A model generated the notes under the pieces. That model was given only the letters and a program-made list of their open reading frames with translations. It did no database searches and was not told the DNA's origin. The position numbers and the translations under genes were made by a program. 64,000 nt of DNA from Roseimicrobium gellanilyticum (GTDB taxonomy: Bacteria; Verrucomicrobiota; Verrucomicrobiia; Verrucomicrobiales; Verrucomicrobiaceae). Every line of letters starts with the position of its first letter. Positions within the stretch are counted from its first letter, which is position 1. This document shows positions 8,764 to 15,469 of this stretch, piece after piece. The DNA lies in contig NZ_QNRR01000008.1 in NCBI RefSeq assembly GCF_003315205.1, forward strand, positions 62,001 to 126,000, given 5' to 3'.

Positions 8764-9116
8764 GAGGGGGACTGGCTTGGCGATGGCATCTCAATCGCTT
8801 CACATACTTCACGCCATCCTTCGAACCTCCATTGGTTTGGAAAGCCCTTGCACTGGACCGGCTTCACATCCTGCAGGCGGCAGCTGTTCTTGCCTTCGAG
8901 GAAGAAGCAGGAGCCATCCTCCTTGTCGATCAGCGAAAGGTGCCTGCGGTTCGCACTGAGACGCGTGTACTGCTGGATGAAATCAGAAACTTCCATGCTC
9001 ATGAAGGAGGCAATGGCATCCACCTCTGTGTCTGTCACGATCACATCTCCAGGCCATCGGCAGCAGTTGCCACAGCGCTGGCACAGGTAGGTGACGTTGG
9101 GATTGTCAAGCGACAT
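8760..9116 (-). CDS. YkgJ-family CxxCxxCC putative metal-binding protein
   Basis: This 118-residue protein begins with a CQRCGNCCRW motif (C12, C15, C18, C19), the hallmark of the YkgJ/Fe-S or zinc-chelating CxxCxxCC family. Further cysteines in GSCFFLEGKNSC and QCKGFP complete the usual pattern of about seven or eight metal ligands; DVKPVQCKGFPNQW is the typical C-terminal signature. No signal peptide is visible, so it is probably cytoplasmic. The stop overlaps the start of the downstream membrane-protein gene by 4 bp. The family is widespread, but its metal and role have not been settled. Confidence 0.92.
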   Translation of the reverse strand: MSLDNPNVTYLCQRCGNCCRWPGDVIVTDTEVDAIASFMSMEVSDFIQQYTRLSANRRHLSLIDKEDGSCFFLEGKNSCRLQDVKPVQCKGFPNQWRFEGWREVCEAIEMPSPSQSPS

Positions 9117-9172
9117 GCAGGGGTGGGGGACTTTTCGGTTTTACGTGGCGGGGAGTCCAGTAGAGTACCCCG

Positions 9173-9847
9173 GTGTCTGTGATTGCAAGATTTCCCCGGC
9201 CTGATCCGAAGCCCAATCCTCTGGGCCTCGAACTCACGCTGCACTCGGAGGAATCGCGCATTGAGCACGAGGAGAGTCTCGCATGGATCCGCTGGATCTT
9301 CCAGAGCATCCGCGCCCGCCGGGAGTCCATCGTCTTCCGGACCGTGGCCACGAACCGCGAAGGGGTACTGGCGGACTGGCAGGACTTTGCTGTTCAAGTC
9401 TGGTACCCCGCGCTCGCACCCGGATTATTGCGAGCCTGGAAGGCGGCCCACGCGGAGGACCTCGAAGGATTACTGGACGCGGGAAAGGAACTCGGCGCCA
9501 CGTTGCCGGAAGACGTTCGTGAGTCGAGCGCCGCAGCCGGAGAGCTTTTGCTGAAGGCCACGCATGGCGCGAAGTATCCCGGTGTTCTCGGCCGCATGCG
9601 CCAGGCTCTCACCCAGGAGCCCATCGATCCGCATCTCGCCATGGTCTGGGCCTCCGTGGCAAACCTTTTCCATGTGCCGCCGCTGGATGTGCTGGCGGAG
9701 TACCTGCGTGAGGAGTGGCTCACCGCCCTGCGCGAGCACCCCCAGCTTCACGAGCCACAAGGCCCCTTGTGCTTCTCTGCCATGGCGCACCGCGCCCTGC
9801 GTGAAGGGGGCATGATGGGGATGTCCGGCACGACGGAAGGACAGTAA
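9173..9847 (+). CDS. Conserved hypothetical protein, GTG start
   Basis: This 224-residue soluble protein begins at GTG 9173; no ATG suits the coding start better. It is rich in Trp, Arg, Glu and Leu and predicted largely helical, with segments such as ESLAWIRWIFQSIRARRESI and NLFHVPPLDVLAEYLREEW. No signal peptide, membrane helix or recognisable catalytic motif was found. It is divergent from the YkgJ-type gene, with 56 bp between starts, so the promoters share a very short region. I do not recognise the family. Confidence 0.8.
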   Translation: MSVIARFPRPDPKPNPLGLELTLHSEESRIEHEESLAWIRWIFQSIRARRESIVFRTVATNREGVLADWQDFAVQVWYPALAPGLLRAWKAAHAEDLEGLLDAGKELGATLPEDVRESSAAAGELLLKATHGAKYPGVLGRMRQALTQEPIDPHLAMVWASVANLFHVPPLDVLAEYLREEWLTALREHPQLHEPQGPLCFSAMAHRALREGGMMGMSGTTEGQ

Positions 9848-10216
9848 GTGGTGCGACGGTGGAGGGATTCCACCTCGGAAGGAATGACCACAAAAGAACA
9901 GAGAGGACGCAGAGAAGAATGGGACGGGGGCGTGGCTACGAACGGTGTTGATGTGACGCTGCGGTATCAAAAATCGCAAAGCAGCAAAGCAACTCAAGGA
10001 GGTTAGGCCTTCCGGCCTGACAGTGGGCGTTGGGTCTTCTGACCCGACAGCAGCAACTCCAATCTGCCGGACCAACATTTCAAGACCTGCAGGGCCTGTG
10101 ATTCACATGACCGTGGTTGCTCTGCTACTTTCGCTGCTTTGCGATTCCACTAAATGCACGCCAGACGCTCTCGCAATCCCACTGTCCTACCGGCGCACCG
10201 CTCACTGTCGCACCGG
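9848..10216. other. Intergenic region holding a palindromic repeat element
   Basis: No gene is supported in these 369 bases. They hold a CACAAAAGAACAGAGAGGACGC-type repeat fragment near 9889-9916, the inverted arms at 9972-9989 and 10128-10146, and small internal palindromes (AGGCCTTCCGGCCT near 10004 and GGGTCTTCTGACCC near 10033). Open frames across it lack coding character. Confidence 0.7.
9972..10146. repeat. Palindromic intergenic repeat element, GCAAAG family
   Basis: The left arm AATCGCAAAGCAGCAAAG (9972-9989) is mirrored by the right arm at 10128-10146, whose reverse complement differs by one inserted G. The arms flank about 138 bp that contain two smaller hairpins, AGGCCTTCCGGCCT and GGGTCTTCTGACCC. 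No coding frame is evident inside. The layout (long arms, short non-coding core, intergenic position) matches another element at 63398-63548 that uses a related arm sequence. Confidence 0.7.
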
Positions 10217-10435
10217 CTACCACCTCGCGGGTCCACCCATCGCGCGTCGCGCATCGGGAAAGTCTCCCGTCGCATAGCCCACGGACACTTCCATTTCTCC
10301 ATGCAAGGACAGGGGATCTTCGCCTGCCTTCTTTTCACCCAGGGTGTAGCTGCCTTCATCGCTGACCTTCTGCGTGGCGCACTGGGAAAGGCATGCTGCA
10401 ACGAGTGTGATCATCGCCAGTCGCAGCACGCGCAT
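10217..10435 (-). CDS. Small predicted lipoprotein
   Basis: Starting at the ATG at 10435 this is a 72-residue precursor, MRVLRLAMITLVAACLSQC, with a lipobox (LSQC) placing the lipidated cysteine at residue 19; an ATG at 10459 would add 8 residues. The mature part is only about 53 residues. It is polar and contains GSYTLGEKKAGED and MEVSVGYATGDFP, a pattern I have the impression of seeing in small verrucomicrobial lipoproteins but cannot name. It lies alone between a repeat element and the DUF5009 gene. Function unknown. Confidence 0.6.
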   Translation of the reverse strand: MRVLRLAMITLVAACLSQCATQKVSDEGSYTLGEKKAGEDPLSLHGEMEVSVGYATGDFPDARRAMGGPARW

Positions 10436-10546
10436 GCGGGTAAGGAACGAAGCAGCCATGCGTATCGGTAAGCCTGAACGCTTCTGGGCGCAAGCCTGCC
10501 CACATGTCTGCCGTTGCCCTCATCGTTCACCGCCCTCCAGCACCAA

Positions 10547-10580
10547 CCTTTTGCGTTCCTTGCGTTCTCTTGCGGCCTCT
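10547..10580. repeat. Single arm of the GCAAAG-type intergenic repeat
   Basis: CTTTTGCGTTCCTTGCGTTC and the following CTCTTGCGGCC resemble the right arm of the element at 63398-63548 (TTTTGCGTTCTTTTGCGG). No matching left arm was found nearby, so this looks like a solitary or decayed copy between two minus-strand genes. Confidence 0.55.
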
Positions 10581-10597
10581 CTCTCAGGCACATCAAT

Positions 10598-11791
10598 TCA
10601 AATGCGCAGGAAAACCTTCTGCCGCCATAGCCACCAGCAGAGCAACCAGATCACCGCCAATACGCCAAGCCGGCTCATCATGGGGCCGTACGGCCCGGTG
10701 AACCAGTCCGCACCGAGATGCCGCGCCAGGGTTTCGCGGATCCACCCTCCGCTGAGTTGGAACAGCAGGTACACCGTGATGGAATTCATGCCCACCACCG
10801 TGAGAGGCATGGCCCAGCGCTTCCAACCCTTGATGTCCATGACCGCATAGAAGGCTGCCAGCATCAGGATCACAATGCCGCCGCTCCACAGAGTCCATGA
10901 TGGCGTCCAGATGCGCTTCACGATGGGACATACGAAGATGCCTGCCACCAATCCGGCTGCCATCAATGCTACGCCGGCGACCACCAGCACGCGCAGCTTT
11001 GTCCTGGAGCTGTCCTTGCGACGCAGCCGCTCGCCGCAGATCAATCCCAGAAGCATCGTCACCAGGGACGGCACGAAGTTCAGCGTCTGGTATCCGCCGC
11101 CTCCATACACATAAGGTTCGGTTCGCGGAAAGAGATTGAGAAACCAGCGGTCAAAGGTAGCGGCTGCGTTCACGTGAGGATTCCATTTTGCGAAGAATCC
11201 GGAGAGCACATCATGGGGCTGCATCCACTTGATGGTGCTGGCCGCAGGAGGGGGAGATGCTGGCCAGCAAGCGAACAGGGCCCAATAGATGATCAACAGA
11301 CCTGCCCCGATGCAGATTTGCCACCTTGTAGAAACACGCGTGAGAAGAATCAGGAAAAAATACCCAAGGCCAATCTGGGCCAGCACGTTCGTGAAGCTCC
11401 AGTTTGTGAGCTTGCTCCAGTTCGAAGCGAGCAGCACGCCAAGCAACACCAGGACGAGTGCTCGTACTGCGGCATGGCGCAGGATGGCACCCCATGAATC
11501 TCCGCGTTCCAGCCGCTTCGCTGTGGAGAATGCCGCTGCCACTCCCACCATGAACATGAAGGCTGGCTGGATCATGTCCCACAGCACACCACCAGCCCAG
11601 GCCACATGGTCAAACCAAGGAGCCACCGTGGCCCAGCCACTGTCGGGGAGGTTCTTCGCCACTTCAGGAATCCCGAGAGACCCGGAAGCCATGAGCACCA
11701 TGATGAAGCCGCGATAGCCATCCAGCGAGGCGAGGCGTCCGGAGGAGGGGGCGGCACTTGGAGCCGGGGAAGAGGCGGAAGGTGCGGTCAT
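10598..11791 (-). CDS. DUF5009 / HGSNAT-like multi-pass membrane acyltransferase-family protein
   Basis: With the start at the ATG at 11791 (MTAPSASSP) this is a 397-residue protein; an in-frame ATG at 11935 would add a poorly hydrophobic 48-residue extension overlapping the divergent SGNH hydrolase gene. About ten membrane helices are visible. The conserved RLASLDGYRGFIMVLM near the N-terminus, QPAFMFMVGVAAAF, and GMNSITVYLLFQLSGGWI near the C-terminus match the DUF5009/heparan-alpha-glucosaminide N-acetyltransferase-like group. Family relatives move acetyl groups across membranes to glucosamine-type sugars; the substrate here is unknown. It is divergent from the secreted SGNH hydrolase gene, with 179 bp between starts, which could reflect a shared carbohydrate-ester theme. 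Confidence 0.88.
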   Translation of the reverse strand: MTAPSASSPAPSAAPSSGRLASLDGYRGFIMVLMASGSLGIPEVAKNLPDSGWATVAPWFDHVAWAGGVLWDMIQPAFMFMVGVAAAFSTAKRLERGDSWGAILRHAAVRALVLVLLGVLLASNWSKLTNWSFTNVLAQIGLGYFFLILLTRVSTRWQICIGAGLLIIYWALFACWPASPPPAASTIKWMQPHDVLSGFFAKWNPHVNAAATFDRWFLNLFPRTEPYVYGGGGYQTLNFVPSLVTMLLGLICGERLRRKDSSRTKLRVLVVAGVALMAAGLVAGIFVCPIVKRIWTPSWTLWSGGIVILMLAAFYAVMDIKGWKRWAMPLTVVGMNSITVYLLFQLSGGWIRETLARHLGADWFTGPYGPMMSRLGVLAVIWLLCWWLWRQKVFLRI

Positions 11792-11970
11792 GCGCGGGAA
11801 CCTGGTGTGCGATGGGATGTCGGGATCCAAGACGGCGGGAGCCTGCCTCGTCTGTCGCAGACTCCCATCTTTTGATGTGTCTGCTCCTCTGAGCATGCGC
11901 TGACAACATCTGACGCATGGCGAATGAAATGCCATTGCATTTCCGGATCACCTGCCCACTATCCGGCTCG

Positions 11971-12690
11971 ATGAAACGCACCGCCGCTCTTCTCGCATTG
12001 TTGTTGTCCGCCTCGGCCCATGCCGAGACTCCCAATCTCGCCACCACGCCTCTCCAGCGTCCTGAGCCTGGACCCCAGGCCCGGCATGAAAAGTTCAACG
12101 CCGTCTCCAAGGAAGGAAAGGCGGAGCTTGTGTTCCTCGGTGACTCCATCACGCAAGGCTGGGAAGGTGCTGGCAAAGCTGCGTGGGAAAAGACCTGGGC
12201 TCCGCTCAATGCGGCGAATTTCGGCATCGGCGGCGATCGCACGGAGAACGTGCTGTGGCGCCTGGAGAATGGCAACTTCGACGGGCTCAAGCCCAAGGCC
12301 ATCGTACTCATGATTGGCACCAACAACACCGGCCACCAGAAGCCCGACGGCTACCAGAGTCCTGCGAAGAACACCGCGGAAGGCGTGAAGCTCATCCTAG
12401 AAAAGCTCAAGGCCAAGGCTCCGCAGGCCAAGATTCTGGTGCTCGCCATCTTCCCCCGTGGTGCAACGCCCGAAGACAAGTGGCGCAAGCAGAACGAGGA
12501 AACCAACGCCATCATCAAGACCTTCGCCGATGACAAGACCGTGTTCTACATGGACATCGGATCCAAGTTCCTCGCGACTGACGGCACTCTCACCAAGGAA
12601 ATAATGCCCGACCTCCTGCACCTCTCACCGAAGGGATACGAAATCTGGGCTGAGGCCATTGAGCCCAAGGTGAAGGAGCTGCTGAAGTAA
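11971..12690 (+). CDS. Secreted SGNH hydrolase, PAF-acetylhydrolase-like
   Basis: The ATG at 11971 gives a 239-residue protein with a clean signal peptide (residues 1-18, ending SAHA). SGNH blocks: GDSITQGWE with Ser59 as nucleophile, NFGIGGDRTENVLWRLENG with the block II Gly, IGTNNTGH with the block III Asn, and DLLHLSPKGYEIWAEAI with the catalytic Asp and His. The block II context is that of PAF-AH beta/gamma-like bacterial esterases, which often de-esterify sugars or lipids. It is divergent from the DUF5009 gene and followed after 37 bp by three tandem small membrane-protein genes on the same strand. Confidence 0.92.
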   Translation: MKRTAALLALLLSASAHAETPNLATTPLQRPEPGPQARHEKFNAVSKEGKAELVFLGDSITQGWEGAGKAAWEKTWAPLNAANFGIGGDRTENVLWRLENGNFDGLKPKAIVLMIGTNNTGHQKPDGYQSPAKNTAEGVKLILEKLKAKAPQAKILVLAIFPRGATPEDKWRKQNEETNAIIKTFADDKTVFYMDIGSKFLATDGTLTKEIMPDLLHLSPKGYEIWAEAIEPKVKELLK

Positions 12691-12727
12691 CCTTCGCTTC
12701 CTCAAGGACACCATCTCACACCGTACG

Positions 12728-13000
12728 ATGGCGCTGGAGATCCTGGAGCTTGTGGGAGGACTTGCCGAATGCTGGGGCTGGTTCTCGCTGAGCGGCTCGT
12801 GTCTGGTGTGGGTGGTGACCTTTGGAAAGGTTTGGCTGGCGGATGATCATCCGCACTGGGCGGGTCTGTTCGGTATCATGCTGCACGTTGCCGTTCTGGT
12901 GGTGGTGGCGGTATTCTTCTGGGGATCCGGTCCTGAGCAAAAGGTGAATGCGGGAGGAGATGGGAAGGCCGCCGCTCCTGCGCAGAAGGGTGCTCAGTGA
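12728..13000 (+). CDS. Small two-helix membrane protein, tandem paralogue 1
   Basis: This 90-residue protein has two hydrophobic segments (about 14-36 and 44-66) and a polar Ala/Lys-rich tail. The segment W-x-S-L-S-G-S-C-L-V-W-V-V-TFGKVW, followed by H-x-HWAGLFG and a histidine at the start of the second helix (MLHVAV), is shared with the next two genes. I do not recognise the family. The first of three adjacent same-strand paralogues, it starts 37 bp after the SGNH hydrolase stop and probably shares its transcript. Confidence 0.75.
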   Translation: MALEILELVGGLAECWGWFSLSGSCLVWVVTFGKVWLADDHPHWAGLFGIMLHVAVLVVVAVFFWGSGPEQKVNAGGDGKAAAPAQKGAQ

Positions 13001-13124
13001 TATCCTGGCATCATGACGCATTGCAGGCCCGGATGTTCAACGTTGCTCGTGCACGAATTTTTTGAACGTCGTATTTCTCCGTCTGTCCACTGTGCAGGTT
13101 CCGTTTGCAGATAGAAAAAACATC

Positions 13125-13403
13125 ATGCCACTGGATTTCGACTTTGGAGACCTTGGAGATATCTTTACCTCGGGTGACGTGTGGACATGGTTCCAGCTCA
13201 CTGGTTCATTCCTCGTGTGGCTGGTGACCTTTGGGCAGGTATGGTTGATGGACAGCCACGAGCATTGGTCTGGCTTCATCGGTTTGATGTTCCATGTGGC
13301 GTTGATTGCCGGGCTGACGTACAGCTTCGGCGGGAGCGATGTGCAGCACGAAAGGCCGCCGGCTGCCAAGGTGGAGGCTGTCCCGGTCCCCAAGGCCTCG
13401 TAG
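13125..13403 (+). CDS. Small two-helix membrane protein, tandem paralogue 2
   Basis: The ATG at 13125 (MPLDFDFG) gives 92 residues; an upstream start at 13062 adds 21 residues with no counterpart in the neighbours. The core WFQLTGSFLVWLVTFGQVW, then HEHWSGFIGLMFHVAL, aligns with both neighbours. It has two membrane helices and a short charged tail. The acidic N-terminus (LDFDFGDLGD) is unique to this copy. It lies 124 bp after paralogue 1 and 13 bp before paralogue 3. Function unknown. Confidence 0.78.
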   Translation: MPLDFDFGDLGDIFTSGDVWTWFQLTGSFLVWLVTFGQVWLMDSHEHWSGFIGLMFHVALIAGLTYSFGGSDVQHERPPAAKVEAVPVPKAS

Positions 13404-13416
13404 GAAAGAGACAATT

Positions 13417-13656
13417 ATGCCGCTGGATGAGATAGCAGGAGGCTGCGTCGAGGTCATTTTTCGCTTTCTGCTCGAAGTGCTTGGCGAGGGATTCCTGCGG
13501 TTGCTGTGGGCCATCTGCCAGTACACCGGCGCGGTGATGGTATGGGTATGCACCTTTGGACAGGTCTGGCCGCTCTACAGACATGAGCACCTTGCAGGTG
13601 CCGCGGGGCTGCTGGCATACGCCCTTCTCACCTGGTGGCTCGTGCGGACCTTTTGA
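13417..13656 (+). CDS. Small two-helix membrane protein, tandem paralogue 3
   Basis: The ATG at 13417 (MPLDEIAGG) is preceded by AGGAAAGAG, a good ribosome-binding site 6 bp upstream, and shares the MPLD start with paralogue 2. The 79-residue protein carries the most divergent version of the core: YTGAVMVWVCTFGQVW, then HEHLAGAAGLLAYAL. It lacks the C-terminal polar tail of the others and ends 10 residues after the second helix. It follows paralogue 2 by 13 bp and precedes the lipoate-ligase-like gene by 64 bp. Confidence 0.78.
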   Translation: MPLDEIAGGCVEVIFRFLLEVLGEGFLRLLWAICQYTGAVMVWVCTFGQVWPLYRHEHLAGAAGLLAYALLTWWLVRTF

Positions 13657-13720
13657 GGTTGGCGATTTTCAGGTGGACGTCGTACTCCAGCAGTGACAGA
13701 GGCGTATCACCTCTGCATCC

Positions 13721-14455
13721 ATGAAGCTCACTCATCTCCATCTCTGGCATGATACCGTCCCTCACGCGGGGCCGCTGAACATGGCCATCGATGAGGTACT
13801 GCTGCGTCAGGCGAAGGAGCCCTGGTTGCGCTGCTACTCCTGGAGCGAGCCAAGCGTGAGCATCGGGTTCTCGCAGGACCCCGTGGCACTCGCCGCAACG
13901 CTGCCTCCGTTCCCTGTGGTGCGTCGTTGGACGGGTGGGGGAGTCGTGATTCACGATGGCGACTGGACCTACACCCTCATCGTCCCGCGTGATCATCCCT
14001 TCTGCGAGCTGCGCCCGGTCGAGACATATCGCCTCATCCACGTAGCGCTCATCGAGGCATTGCAGGGCATCGGTGAGGAAGGGTGCGAACTTCAGCCTGT
14101 GAGCACGAGCGAAGGCCGCGGCGTCTGCTTTGTGGAGCCCGCCATGTATGACGTGGTGCGTGGTCCGGACAAGATTGCCGGCGCCGCCCAGCGCCGCAGT
14201 CGCATGGGCTTCCTGCACCAGGCCAGCGTGCAGAATGTGAAGCTGCCGCCGGACTTCGGTACCCGCTTAGCTCATGCCCTCGCGGAAAGCGTGACTGATG
14301 CGCCACAAGCTGAGGTCGAGTCCATGGTGCTCTCGGAGGCTACGCAACTTGCCAAGACACGATACGGTGCCGCCTCATGGATGGAACATCGCCGTGACCT
14401 TGGTGAGCCCATTCCCGGACAGTCTTCGCCATCTGCACCCGCCGCAGTGGCATGA
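13721..14455 (+). CDS. Lipoate-protein ligase A family protein
   Basis: This 244-residue protein belongs to the BPL/LplA/LipB fold. It has the N-terminal MAIDEVLL helix, the RWTGGGVVIHDGDWTYTL nucleotide/lipoyl-AMP motif (RRxTGGGxxxHD), and the YDVVRGPDKIAGAAQRRSR motif carrying the lysine (K of KIAGAAQRR) expected to contact the acyl-adenylate. The following GFLHQASV is also typical. It either ligates lipoate to lipoyl domains or, as in LipM-type proteins, transfers octanoate; the sequence alone does not separate the two. The C-terminal 20 residues are Pro/Ser/Ala-rich and probably disordered. It is cytoplasmic, and the next gene starts 40 bp downstream on the same strand. Confidence 0.9.
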   Translation: MKLTHLHLWHDTVPHAGPLNMAIDEVLLRQAKEPWLRCYSWSEPSVSIGFSQDPVALAATLPPFPVVRRWTGGGVVIHDGDWTYTLIVPRDHPFCELRPVETYRLIHVALIEALQGIGEEGCELQPVSTSEGRGVCFVEPAMYDVVRGPDKIAGAAQRRSRMGFLHQASVQNVKLPPDFGTRLAHALAESVTDAPQAEVESMVLSEATQLAKTRYGAASWMEHRRDLGEPIPGQSSPSAPAAVA

Positions 14456-14495
14456 AGTGAGCTGTGAGCCAGGGCATCTGCCACCACACCACCTC

Positions 14496-14873
14496 ATGCG
14501 CATCTTCGTCTACGGCACCCTCAAGCGCGGCCTGAGCAACCACGCCTGGATTGCCGGGCAGCAATTCATCGCAGAGGCATGCACGGAACCCGTGTATCGC
14601 ATGTATGATTGCGGCGGCTTTCCTGGCATGATCGCTGTGGCACAGGGTGGCGTGAGCATCCTCGGTGAAATCTGGGAAGTGGACGAACCTGGAAGGAAGA
14701 AGCTGGATATCCTCGAGGATGTGGAAGGCGGCGAGTACGCGCTGGAGCCGGTCCGCCTTGCGGTAGGAGATGGCGTCACCGATGGTGTGATACATCCCAT
14801 TCCCATCTTCACCTACATCTACAAACGTCCCGTGCAGCACATGCCGGACGCGGGTATGAATTGGAGAAAGTGA
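14496..14873 (+). CDS. Gamma-glutamylcyclotransferase (GGCT/AIG2-like) family protein
   Basis: The ATG at 14496 gives 125 residues beginning MRIFVYGTLKRGLSNH, the YGTL/YGSL substrate-binding loop at the N-terminus of the GGCT fold. An in-frame upstream ATG at 14298 lies within the preceding gene and is rejected. LGEIWEV and LDILEDVEGGEYALEPV follow; the glutamate in the DVEGGEY region is the likely general base. C-terminal I-F-T-Y-I-Y fits the final strand. Family members release 5-oxoproline from gamma-glutamyl peptides or amines, but many bacterial ones are uncharacterised. Confidence 0.88.
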   Translation: MRIFVYGTLKRGLSNHAWIAGQQFIAEACTEPVYRMYDCGGFPGMIAVAQGGVSILGEIWEVDEPGRKKLDILEDVEGGEYALEPVRLAVGDGVTDGVIHPIPIFTYIYKRPVQHMPDAGMNWRK

Positions 14874-15469
14874 ATCGGACGCAAACCGGATTGCGATTGA
14901 CGCGGTTTGGAAAGATCGTCGGGCCTCATCAAGAGGGACTGCAGAAGCCCTTTCACCTTGGTTACTGTGGAGCTCAAGGGAGAGGGAGGCTGGAAATAGC
15001 AACGGAGATGGTGTGTCCTCGCTCTGGATGAGGCTTGAGATTGCAATGAGGAGCAAAATAAACCCTCATCGATCATTCTTCCCCATCATATAAATAACTG
15101 TAACCTTGTGAGTAGGTCGGAATTTCTATACCCGTATTGAATTGCTTCCCATTGCAGTTTTTTGGACTTTTGCGGAAGAATCCCTCGAATCCTGCAACAC
15201 GTGATCGTGGGTTATTCTTGTTTGCTGTAGGAGCATCTGTTGGATGAGCGATCGTTTATGGCGGCGCGTTATCCATAGGTCCCTTATTTATGGTAAACAA
15301 CATTTTATGCAAGTGTACGGAAAATTCGCATTTTGATTCTTGCCATGCGTGGCGTGCCTTGATAAACACAGCGCGCTCCCCCCCAAAAACCGGATTTGGC
15401 GAAAACTGAAAAATGGCCAAACGCAGGCCAGCAGGCCGCCAGATCTCCGTCACGTCCCTCAATTTCGTA
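14874..15469. other. AT-richer 596-bp intergenic region before the giant-protein operon
   Basis: No gene is supported. Base composition falls noticeably from about 15050 onward compared with the preceding genes, and short T-runs are frequent (for example TTTTTTGGACTTTT near 15160). It probably contains the promoter(s) for the operon starting at 15470, but no single -35/-10 pair stands out. Confidence 0.6.
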
